Shown here: piece by piece, positions 1 through 6,741 of the stretch | Numbering within the stretch: the first letter of the stretch is position 1 | Layout of the letters: each line of letters starts with the position of its first letter | NCBI GenBank assembly: GCA_944392835.1 | Contig: CALXYB010000010.1 | Coordinates: forward strand, 1 to 61,626 | DNA from: an uncultured Alphaproteobacteria bacterium | Lineage (GTDB): Bacteria > Pseudomonadota > Alphaproteobacteria > RF32 > CAG-239 | DNA: 61,626 nucleotides | Direction: 5' to 3' | Translations under genes and position numbers: made by a program | The notes under the pieces: model-generated | The model's input: only the letters and a program-made list of their open reading frames with translations | Told to the model about the DNA's origin: nothing | Database searches by the model: none

Positions 1-77
1 AATATGTAAATGCGCAAAGCAAGCTTTTAGCTGAGCTTTCCGCCCAAATCGCCCAAGGTTTCAGCAAATTAAGATAA
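1..77 (+). CDS. C-terminal end of a truncated coding region
   Basis: Frame 3 is open from the window edge to a TAA at 75-77 and encodes about 24 residues ending in AQIAQGFSKLR. The helical, Ala/Gln/Leu-rich tail is the kind seen at the C-terminus of small envelope proteins such as LptE-like lipoproteins, but too little is present to name it. The start lies outside the window. Confidence 0.45.
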   Translation, partial: YVNAQSKLLAELSAQIAQGFSKLR

Positions 78-98
78 GAAATGGGTAAAAGGAGATTA

Positions 99-189
99 TT
101 TTCCTAAAAGTTGTTGATATATTTTATTACGTCTTGAAAATTGTATCTAGTTTTGTTATATGAAAATTATCACTTGCCATAAGTGTATC
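99..189 (+). repeat. Promoter-hairpin module, copy 1
   Basis: About 90 bp closely matching 19619-19708. Both copies share TTTTCCTAAAAG followed by TTGTTGATATATT, a TTGAAA box, a near-identical 17-nt spacer, an A/T-rich -10 box and, near the predicted transcript start, a small hairpin with CACTT or ACTT paired to AAGTG or AAGT (here 171-185). The downstream genes are unrelated: a small membrane protein here and a GH108 muramidase at copy 2. Confidence 0.75.
134..162 (+). promoter_or_regulatory. Sigma70-type promoter in module copy 1
   Basis: TTGAAA at 134-139, a 17-nt spacer and TATATG at 157-162. Transcription would begin near 169, just before the hairpin at 171-185. A second hairpin (GTATCT at 185-190 with AGATAC further down) lies in the leader before the frameshifted gene at 255. 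Confidence 0.65.
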
Positions 190-254
190 TAAATATACAA
201 AATATTAAGATACGATATGGTAAGTTACATTTATTATTTTGCCGGAGATAGAAT

Positions 255-511
255 ATGAAAGAACAAATTGTAAAATATTTTCATTTTGTTTTTTGGGGTA
301 TTGTATTAAGCTCTTTAGCTTTAATAATATTAAATGGAATTTCTGGTCCTCAAACTTATATATCAGGGGGGCTTTCTTTATTTATATGGTAACATATATT
401 ATTTATCCTCAAATAAGGAAACTCTTTAACCTAAACAAAAAATACAGTTTTATTTATTTTACATTACTGTATTTTATTTTATGTTTTTTGTCTTTTATAT
501 TTATCTTCTAA
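255..511 (+). pseudogene. Small membrane protein split by a frameshift at a G6 tract
   Basis: An ATG at 255 with a GGAG ribosome site 7 nt upstream opens a frame reading MKEQIVKYFHFVFWG and then one hydrophobic segment. It stops at 390-392, shortly after six consecutive G residues at 366-371. The -1 frame, entered exactly at the G run, continues as a second and third hydrophobic segment to a TAA at 509-511. Joined, the two frames give a roughly 85-residue small membrane protein. Options are a sequencing error, a true pseudogene, a phase-variable tract or -1 ribosomal slippage. The longer frame from a TTG at 239 lacks a ribosome site and is not preferred. The gene sits behind repeated promoter module copy 1. 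Function unknown; a holin-like role is conceivable from size and topology only. Confidence 0.6.
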
Positions 512-533
512 GCAAATTTTTTACTAATTTCAG

Positions 534-565
534 CTCTACACCAAGTGTAGAGTTTTTTTGTTTTA
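534..565 (+). terminator. Intrinsic terminator
   Basis: Perfect 8-bp stem CTCTACAC/GTGTAGAG with a 3-nt loop followed by seven T residues. It ends the transcript of the small membrane protein. Confidence 0.85.
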
Positions 566-581
566 ACAAACCTAACGATAC

Positions 582-610
582 TTGCAAACGTAAAAAATAA
601 ATGATTTAAT
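582..610 (+). promoter_or_regulatory. Probable promoter of the 639 gene
   Basis: TTGCAA at 582-587, a 17-nt spacer and TTTAAT at 605-610. It lies just upstream of an AGGAG ribosome site and the ATG at 639. Confidence 0.5.
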
Positions 611-638
611 AAAAAACAAGTTAACAGGAGATATATTT

Positions 639-1061
639 ATGAAAACTTTTGCTTGGCATGTTTTAATTTTAGGTGGATTTTACTTTATCATCTCCTTATT
701 GTCTTTCTTTCCTCAAGGTGCTGGGGCAGATGTTGCAAGCATTACGATATCAAGCATCTTTTTTATAATGTTTGTTGTTTTGTGTTTTAAGAAAAAATAT
801 GATTTTATCAGTCGTTTCCAAAACAAATTTGCCAAAACAAGCAATTATTTAGCGGCATTGGGTTTCTGCGAATATTTCAGCATTATATTTATGCTAATCC
901 CCGGAATGATTTATGGGTATAAAGCAGCTAATGCCCAATATAATGGTGCAGAAATTCCTCCGGCACCGATGGCGTATTTAACTTACGTTTATTACCTCTA
1001 CATTGTCTTTTTATGTTTGTCTGTCATTTGGGCGACATATAAAAGTTTTAGAAAAAAATAG
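639..1061 (+). CDS. Four-segment integral membrane protein, unknown function
   Basis: This 140-residue protein starts at an ATG preceded by AACAGGAGAT. Hydrophobic segments lie near residues 5-25, 33-52, 70-95 and 113-135, with a basic KSFRKK C-terminus, so it should be an inner-membrane protein. I do not recognise a family. It stands alone between a terminator at 534-565 and the promoter of the structured RNA at 1134, so it is probably monocistronic. Confidence 0.75.
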   Translation: MKTFAWHVLILGGFYFIISLLSFFPQGAGADVASITISSIFFIMFVVLCFKKKYDFISRFQNKFAKTSNYLAALGFCEYFSIIFMLIPGMIYGYKAANAQYNGAEIPPAPMAYLTYVYYLYIVFLCLSVIWATYKSFRKK

Positions 1062-1099
1062 TTTCCGAACAAGAAATAAACCAAGCACTAAAATCTTCA

Positions 1100-1127
1100 T
1101 TGAAAATTAGCAAATAGCTTTTATAAT
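1100..1127 (+). promoter_or_regulatory. Strong promoter of the structured leader
   Basis: TTGAAA at 1100-1105, a 16-nt spacer and a consensus TATAAT at 1122-1127. Transcription should start near 1134, at the first nucleotides of the structured RNA. Confidence 0.75.
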
Positions 1128-1133
1128 AACTCT

Positions 1134-1309
1134 TGTCGGCGGGAAAGGTTAGCCCGCAGGCGGAGTATGCAAACTCCTTATAGAGAAAATTTATGACCTC
1201 CACTTGTGGAGGATGACGCGAAATAAGCCGCTTTTAGCGGACGAATAAGCGTGCTGTCTCTATACAGTTTGCAACTCCTCCGCTCTCCGTTGAGAGCGGT
1301 TTTTGTTTT
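1134..1309 (+). ncRNA. Structured RNA with terminator, leader of the HTH gene
   Basis: Unknown class. A 5' hairpin CGGG/CCCG (about 1139-1156) is followed by a long-range helix in three blocks: GCGGAG 1160-1165 with CTCCGC 1278-1283, GCAAACT 1169-1175 with AGTTTGC 1266-1272, and TATAGAGA 1179-1186 with TCTCTATA 1257-1264. The helix encloses two hairpins, CCTCC/GGAGG and CCGC/GCGG. An intrinsic terminator (CCGCTCTC 1280-1287, GAGAGCGG 1292-1299, then T-rich) shares four bases with the outer helix. CAACTCCTC at 1272-1280 is the exact complement of GAGGAGTTG at 1323-1331, the ribosome site of the next gene. Helix, terminator and anti-ribosome-site pairing are thus mutually exclusive, which is riboswitch- or attenuator-like. 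I see no known riboswitch core motif. Confidence 0.7.
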
Positions 1310-1336
1310 ATCCAAAAACAAAGAGGAGTTGAACAA

Positions 1337-1576
1337 ATGACTTATGACCCTAGTTTTGCACGCAAACAGCGTTTGTTACGAAAAAAATTTGGCGCGGTTT
1401 TGGTCGGGCTTCGTATGAGCCGCAAGTTGACGGAGCAACAAGTTGCGGCAGCAACGGGACTACCGTTAAGAATTTTGCGAAGGTTGGAAAATGGTTGCGG
1501 TAACGCTTCTTGGGGCGAATTATTATCCTTAACGGATTTTTATGACGCTCATTTTGAGTTTAAGTTAACAACCTAA
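1337..1576 (+). CDS. Small XRE-family-like HTH protein
   Basis: A 79-residue protein with one helix-turn-helix domain at about residues 30-55 (LTEQQVAAATGLPLRILRRL) and a short C-terminus. It is likely a DNA-binding regulator or an antitoxin-like protein; no partner toxin gene is adjacent. Its ribosome site GAGGAGTTG is perfectly complementary to part of the upstream structured RNA and lies 13 nt after that RNA's terminator. Expression is therefore probably controlled by premature termination, by ribosome-site masking, or both. Confidence 0.75.
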   Translation: MTYDPSFARKQRLLRKKFGAVLVGLRMSRKLTEQQVAAATGLPLRILRRLENGCGNASWGELLSLTDFYDAHFEFKLTT

Positions 1577-1580
1577 AAAT

Positions 1581-1604
1581 AAAGCCCTCCGAAAAGAGGG
1601 CTTT
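1581..1604. terminator. Bidirectional terminator
   Basis: AAAGCCCTC/GAGGGCTTT perfect stem with a 6-nt loop, between the convergent genes ending at 1576 and 1609. Confidence 0.8.
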
Positions 1605-1608
1605 AATC

Positions 1609-2595
1609 TTATTTGTTTTCGGCTTTTGCCTTAGCGGTTTTAGGAGCCGGAGTTGCTTTTTTCACAACCTTTTTGGCGGCAGGTTTTCTGCCCGGTTTTT
1701 TCTTTGCCGGAGCGGGAGCTTTAGGCTCTTCTTTCTTCTCGGCAGCAATTTCCTTGGTTTCAGCCTTAACATTTTCTTTTTTGACCGCAGCTTTTGCTTT
1801 ACGCTGAACGGGCTTCTTTGCGGCAGGCTGCGCTTTCTTTTCAACAACTTCAACTTTAGCCGTTTCTGCTTGAGCGCAAACTTTGCAAGGAGCGCATTTA
1901 ATCACAAACCAAGCCAAAGCGCAGATAACAACCACAAAGAAGAGCAAGCTGCTGTCAATGCCGATAAAGCTCAGCGGCAAAAAGATGATATATGTGGCAA
2001 CCAGAACCAAAGCGCTCAAGCGCATTCTGCGTTCAAAGTTCATATCTTTGCGTGCGATTTTGGCAATAAGCTGAGCGCAAAGAGCATAAAACATTGTCAG
2101 AATGAAGTATAAAACAAACAACAAGACAATGCCGCAAATACCCAAGACAAAGGCAGACCAGTTCAGCCAGCTTTTAAATACTTCTGTATAATCAGCTTTG
2201 GGAATAAAGTTGTCACCTTCAAGCTTAATAACTTTTATCTGATTATTGGTAACGGTATAGATATTTGTGCGTGTAACATAAACACCTTCCGGCAGCAAGT
2301 TGGCATCAAGGTTGCTCACTCTGGTATCCAACACCAAAGGCAAAGCCAACGGGGAAGATTTTCCTTCAATACTGATTTGTGCCATTTTGAAAGTGTTGAG
2401 CGGTTGAACGATTTGTCCGTCCACAATCTTAATCGGTAACATCTGGTCAGCCACTTCTTGAGCATAAGGAATATATTGAGCGCCCTCAACCCGAACAAAA
2501 ATGGCAAACACCAAGGAAGCCAAAATGGCCAAAGCTGCCAAATACTTGATACCCAAGCCCTGACCGTTAAGAATATAATTTTTGATTCTGTTCAT
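1609..2595 (-). CDS. DUF1189-type membrane protein with Lys/Ala/Pro-rich tail
   Basis: A 328-residue protein. A transmembrane segment near residues 19-36 is followed by an extracytoplasmic part of about 110 residues containing the DUF1189-like stretch LPIKIVDGQIVQP, then membrane segments around 145-170, 190-212 and 215-232. The last 90 residues are almost entirely K, A, P, E and V (motifs such as PAAKKPVQRKAK and KKPGRKPAAKK), resembling histone H1 or AT-hook tails and predicted to be cytoplasmic. The DUF1189 core has no firmly known function. The tail might bind nucleic acid or acidic partners at the membrane, which is inference. It starts at an ATG at 2595 and is transcribed away from the hydrolase gene. 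Confidence 0.75.
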   Translation of the reverse strand: MNRIKNYILNGQGLGIKYLAALAILASLVFAIFVRVEGAQYIPYAQEVADQMLPIKIVDGQIVQPLNTFKMAQISIEGKSSPLALPLVLDTRVSNLDANLLPEGVYVTRTNIYTVTNNQIKVIKLEGDNFIPKADYTEVFKSWLNWSAFVLGICGIVLLFVLYFILTMFYALCAQLIAKIARKDMNFERRMRLSALVLVATYIIFLPLSFIGIDSSLLFFVVVICALAWFVIKCAPCKVCAQAETAKVEVVEKKAQPAAKKPVQRKAKAAVKKENVKAETKEIAAEKKEEPKAPAPAKKKPGRKPAAKKVVKKATPAPKTAKAKAENK

Positions 2596-2657
2596 TTTTA
2601 ACCCCGTTATAAGTTGTTACTGCTGTCTTTTTATAACCTTTTTTTGCAAAAGTAAAT

Positions 2658-3410
2658 TTATTTTTCATTCCAAATCAGCGGATAAGCATTTTCCCAGCCG
2701 GAAGAATGCGTTGCGCCTTCAATTTTAACAATCGGCGATTTGCCGTTAACAAAGCTTTCCGTGAGTACAGGCGGGATAATTTTATCATCTGTCCCGACAA
2801 AATGAACTTGCGGAATTTTGAGATATTGTTGCTGATAACTTTCCAGATTAAGAGATTCGTTTAGCTCCGGCAGGTTGTGATATTGCGTCCAAGCCAAATG
2901 GTCCAAATTACCGGCAATGGTTATCAGTTTTTTGACCTTAAGGCCTGGCTTGGCTACGCTGATAAGTCCGGCAATCTGCGCCCCGCCGGAAAACCCGATT
3001 AAGATAACCTCATGCGCACCGGCAATCTGCTTTACTGCTTCATATTCGGCATTAATAACTTCCGGCGCAAAACGAGCCGTTGTCCAGTGGCGTTGCGAAC
3101 AAATCGGCGAAGAGATGAATTGACATGGTCTCGCCAAATAAACCACATTCGGCGAAGGGTCTGCAAAAGCAATTTCTCGGAGCAAAGCGCCGCGCGGGGT
3201 CGGGTCTTGGGTTGGTTTTCCGTAGGCGTTAAAAGCATAGCCGTCGCCCTCAATATATATTTTATAAACCCCTTGGGGCTGTGTAATCTTTTGCCATGAG
3301 GCAAGTGTAAAAGTTCTAGTCTTAATTTCCTTATAAACAAAATCATCGGGAACTTTGATGGAAGAACAGGCAAATAAGAACAAAACACTCAAAAATATCA
3401 ATCGGCGCAT
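2658..3410 (-). CDS. Serine alpha/beta-hydrolase lipoprotein, copy 1
   Basis: A 250-residue protein with a lipoprotein signal (LFLFAC, Cys15). The hydrolase core carries the nucleophile elbow GFSGGAQ (Ser141), a late acidic site in GTDDKIIPP and a His in THSSGW, the order expected for an alpha/beta-hydrolase triad. It is probably a membrane-anchored periplasmic esterase or peptidase; the substrate is unknown. A second copy with high identity over the full length is encoded at 27348-28109 on the other strand. The conserved YLARPCQ and SPICSQRHWTTARFA motifs, with two cysteines probably forming a disulfide, mark the family. Confidence 0.8.
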   Translation of the reverse strand: MRRLIFLSVLFLFACSSIKVPDDFVYKEIKTRTFTLASWQKITQPQGVYKIYIEGDGYAFNAYGKPTQDPTPRGALLREIAFADPSPNVVYLARPCQFISSPICSQRHWTTARFAPEVINAEYEAVKQIAGAHEVILIGFSGGAQIAGLISVAKPGLKVKKLITIAGNLDHLAWTQYHNLPELNESLNLESYQQQYLKIPQVHFVGTDDKIIPPVLTESFVNGKSPIVKIEGATHSSGWENAYPLIWNEK

Positions 3411-3506
3411 AAGAAACCTCCCTAAATTCCTTTTAACATAATATGGAAATGATTAAAAAAATGATTAGATACAAGAGGCTTATAAACAAAAAAGGAGAAA
3501 AATATT

Positions 3507-4049
3507 ATGGCAGAAACAAAAATGCAGTCAAATATCGGTATATGGCATTTGATTGCCGGCATAATCATCGCCTTATTGGGTATTTATGTTTGGTTTAATC
3601 CGCTTGCCACGCTTATGGGCTTGGTTTTGTACTTAGGTATAATTTTTGTAATTGTCGGTTTAGGATACTTCATACTCTCAATGTCTTATAAATCCGGTTG
3701 GTATTTAGCAGTTGGCATTTTGGATATGTTTATCGGCATCATCTTCATCGGCAATCTGGGCTTAACGGCGATGACAATGCCCATAATTTTGGCTTTGTGG
3801 TTTTTGGCGGTCGGCGTTATGCAAATCGTTGCCTCATTTAACTTGCGCAAAGAAGGTTTCCCTTGGGGCTGGTCGTTCGGCGTTGGTTGTTTGGGTGTAT
3901 TATTTGCCTTCTTAATCTTATCTCACCCCATTATCGGAGCCATAACCATCACCGCCTTAATCGGCATTTATTTCATAATGTATGGTGTTATAGAGATAAT
4001 AGAATATGTGATAAATAAGCGTTTGCTAACGGCGGAAGAAGAACTATAA
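3507..4049 (+). CDS. HdeD/DUF308 family membrane protein
   Basis: A 180-residue protein that is almost wholly hydrophobic, with about six transmembrane segments arranged as three similar helix pairs (GIYVWFNPLATLMGLVLYLG is a typical repeat start). This matches the acid-stress-linked HdeD (DUF308) family of inner-membrane proteins. An AAAGGAG ribosome site precedes the ATG, and an intrinsic terminator follows at 4057-4085. Its biochemical role is not established in the family. Confidence 0.85.
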   Translation: MAETKMQSNIGIWHLIAGIIIALLGIYVWFNPLATLMGLVLYLGIIFVIVGLGYFILSMSYKSGWYLAVGILDMFIGIIFIGNLGLTAMTMPIILALWFLAVGVMQIVASFNLRKEGFPWGWSFGVGCLGVLFAFLILSHPIIGAITITALIGIYFIMYGVIEIIEYVINKRLLTAEEEL

Positions 4050-4056
4050 GAAAAAA

Positions 4057-4085
4057 GCCTCAATGAAAGTTGAGGCTTTTCTTTT
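4057..4085 (+). terminator. Intrinsic terminator after the HdeD gene
   Basis: GCCTCAA/TTGAGGC stem, 6-nt loop and a T-rich tail, directly after the stop codon. Confidence 0.8.
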
Positions 4086-4087
4086 AA

Positions 4088-4210
4088 TTAGCGTTGTCTG
4101 CCGTCCTCAAAAGTTCCGGTATGAAAATAATGATTGTCTTTGGTATCATCGCGAACAAAGTGGCAAGCGGCTATAACAGCAAGCACGGTTAAAAGCAAAA
4201 TCTTTTTCAT
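4088..4210 (-). CDS. Tiny lipoprotein, 40 residues
   Basis: A short frame with an ATG at 4210 preceded by AGAGGAGA (good ribosome site). It encodes MKKILLLTVLAVIAACHF and about 22 more polar residues, ending at 4088. The lipobox VIAAC fits signal peptidase II cleavage, leaving a mature peptide of about 25 residues with DDTKDNHYFHTG. Small lipoproteins of this kind (entericidin-like in size only) are often missed by gene callers. The reverse-strand sequence lacks other frames of interest. Confidence 0.65.
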   Translation of the reverse strand: MKKILLLTVLAVIAACHFVRDDTKDNHYFHTGTFEDGRQR

Positions 4211-4272
4211 TTGTTTCTCCTCTAAGCAAATACAATAACAATATAATCAAAAATATTTATGAAACAACAAAT

Positions 4273-6591
4273 TTATGAATTTTGAGAAACAATAATGGAT
4301 TGTACAACCGTCTGTGGATTGACGATATTATTTTCTCTGAAGGATTCAACGATTTGTTTACGAATACGGAAAGAGATTGCAGCGCAGTTATAAACATTAG
4401 CCGTGTAGCAGTTAAGCTGAAAGACAAGGCTGTTGTCGGTCAAATCCGTAAACAAGAGGGACGGCGGCGGAGATTTTAAGACATCAGGGTCATTCTCGGC
4501 AATGTTAAGGAGCAGATTTTTCACCAGAGGAATATCCATATCAAAGTCTACCGCCACCCTAATTTCCACACGCCCCATTCTATCGCTTAAAGTATTGTTT
4601 ACAAAACTTTGCGATAAGATGATTGCATTAGGAACAATCACGTTAGACTTGTTCCATGTTTCAAGCTCGGTAGAGCGCATATTAATTTTTTTGACAATAC
4701 CTTCTTGCCCGTCAATAATCACCCAATCTCCGACCTTGATTTGTCGTTCAAACAAGATAGTCAAGCCGGCGACCAAATTGCTGACCATATTTTGTAAACC
4801 AAGACCGGCACCCAATGAGAGCGCACCGGCAATGAAGGCCAAACTTTTGATGCTTCCGCCCATAACCGCAAAGCCGACCACAAGGGAGATGATAACGCCG
4901 AAGAAGCCCACGGCGGAAACAACGGAGTTTTTAACCCCCGGCCGCCAGTCAATTTGGCTTAGGGAACCGTTCTGCAAGCTTCTGGCCAAGAGTTTGAACA
5001 AGAAAGAAGATACCAGAAAGCTGATAATGCCAAGCACAATGGAAGAGATGGAAATATAGAGCCCGCCGATATTAAATCCGGTTAAAAAGTTGCTAGTTTT
5101 ATTAAGCATAATATCAACCGAAACACCCCACAAAGCCAACAAGGCCAAGATTGTGGCAATTCCGAGCAAAGGCGAGAGGATAAGAGCGAACCAAAAATTT
5201 GTTTTAACCAATTTTCGGGGGCTGATATGCAAGTTTTTGTTCCAAAATTTAAGTTTCATAATTTGGCGGAAAATGGCGCGTAGAAGCCTGTCTAAAATAT
5301 AAGCCGCGGCAATGACAACGGCGGATAATATAAAATGATTGATTATAAACTCAGAAAACCTAATATATCCGAACAAGGACAAAGCAAAAGATAGCCCCAT
5401 CACCAGCATAATAATCAAACTAAGCTTGGCTTCAGCGCTAGGCTCATCAAAATCTTCTTCATCAAAAGTATTGTTGTCGCAGTCAAACAAAAACTTGTTA
5501 GACACCCAAATAACGCAAAAAGCCTTCACGGCGTTGGCAAATATTTTAAGCGAATAAAGCGTTTCCGCTTCAACATTTAGCTCTTCAGCCAAGGACTGAA
5601 AAAAGCTGACAATACAGATTAAGGCTGCCGAAAAAATCAAGGCTCGGCTGCCGAGAGTCGCACGAATATCGCAAACTTCAATAATCCGCCACTTAATATT
5701 ATCCGGTGTAAACAAGCTTTTGACCAAAGCCCGAATTAAAAAGAAGTAAAGCAGATATAAGGATAAAGTAAAAAGCATAATACCAAAGTCGCTTTTATTA
5801 ACCATATCTGCGCTTTTAATCCAAAACATAAAGCTTCCGATGGTGGCGGCCGGAAACAATCCGCGCGCCAAAAACATCCAGAGCGCGGCGCGAACTTTTT
5901 GTGAATAATTAGGGTTATTAACATCATCTTTGCAGCCGAACTTGGTTTTGATAAAATGTTGGAGATAAGCCGCAATAAGGATTGCCATAAGGATATAAAA
6001 GAAGGCGTAAATAATATTGTTGTCCGCAATAATTTTTTTGTCTGCGGAAAGTTTTTGGTACCATACAAAAGGCGAGTGTAACAAGTTTAAGGAGAACTTG
6101 AAGAAGCTTGCCAGAGAAACAAAAAATTCATGAGGATGAAAGATGGAGCTTTGCTTAACAAAGATTCTGTCAAATAAGTCTTGGTTGCGCAGTTTCAAAA
6201 TCAGCGCACTGATGTCCTCAATTTTGGTCTTGGCAAGCTTGATTTGTGCCACAGATGTCTTAATCTCATCAGCTTGTTGTGTAAGAAGTTTTAATTGCTT
6301 GGCAATTTCTTCAGAACTTTCCGAGACATCACCGAGTGCGTCAATTTTTTTCTGAATACTCTCCAACTCAGTATTTAAGATGGGCAAAGCTTGATTAAGC
6401 TCATCTTGTTTGCTGTTTATTTTTCCCAGTATTTCGTCGGTTTTATCTGTTCCGACTTTTCCAGCATCAAGTTGTAAAGTAATTTTATCAAGTTGTTGGT
6501 TCAAGAGATTATAATCAATATTATCCTCTTGAGAGAAAGCATTACCGGAAATTAATATAAATACCAGAAAAAGCGCAAGAAACTTAGTCAT
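4273..6591 (-). CDS. Large MscS-family mechanosensitive channel
   Basis: A 772-residue protein with a signal peptide (FLVFILISGNAFS), a coiled-coil periplasmic region at about 25-150 and a multi-span membrane region of roughly ten segments. The C-terminal MscS core (about 540-765) has the pore-lining helix in GALSLGAGLGLQNMVSNLVA and the beta domain signature VGDWVIIDGQEGIVKKI. The architecture is that of MscK/YbdG-like large channels, which gate by membrane tension or ions during osmotic downshock. An AAGGAG ribosome site precedes the ATG at 6591. It is divergent from the autotransporter at 6742, sharing an AT-rich 150-bp promoter region. Confidence 0.9.
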   Translation of the reverse strand: MTKFLALFLVFILISGNAFSQEDNIDYNLLNQQLDKITLQLDAGKVGTDKTDEILGKINSKQDELNQALPILNTELESIQKKIDALGDVSESSEEIAKQLKLLTQQADEIKTSVAQIKLAKTKIEDISALILKLRNQDLFDRIFVKQSSIFHPHEFFVSLASFFKFSLNLLHSPFVWYQKLSADKKIIADNNIIYAFFYILMAILIAAYLQHFIKTKFGCKDDVNNPNYSQKVRAALWMFLARGLFPAATIGSFMFWIKSADMVNKSDFGIMLFTLSLYLLYFFLIRALVKSLFTPDNIKWRIIEVCDIRATLGSRALIFSAALICIVSFFQSLAEELNVEAETLYSLKIFANAVKAFCVIWVSNKFLFDCDNNTFDEEDFDEPSAEAKLSLIIMLVMGLSFALSLFGYIRFSEFIINHFILSAVVIAAAYILDRLLRAIFRQIMKLKFWNKNLHISPRKLVKTNFWFALILSPLLGIATILALLALWGVSVDIMLNKTSNFLTGFNIGGLYISISSIVLGIISFLVSSFLFKLLARSLQNGSLSQIDWRPGVKNSVVSAVGFFGVIISLVVGFAVMGGSIKSLAFIAGALSLGAGLGLQNMVSNLVAGLTILFERQIKVGDWVIIDGQEGIVKKINMRSTELETWNKSNVIVPNAIILSQSFVNNTLSDRMGRVEIRVAVDFDMDIPLVKNLLLNIAENDPDVLKSPPPSLLFTDLTDNSLVFQLNCYTANVYNCAAISFRIRKQIVESFRENNIVNPQTVVQSIIVSQNS

Positions 6592-6741
6592 CAGAACTCC
6601 TTATATATTTTCCAGAGATATATAATCAGTAAAGAAAAAATATAAAGAATTATGAGCAAAAAAAATATATAGGCAAGAGTTTTATTTTTTGGTTTAATAC
6701 ATATATAAAAACAAATTTGTAAGCAAAAGAGGACATAAGGG

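Noticed and set aside
239..511. 90-residue frame from a TTG at 239
   Set aside because: It lacks a ribosome site. The ATG at 255 has one and matches a membrane protein until the G6 tract, so I annotated the frameshifted version.
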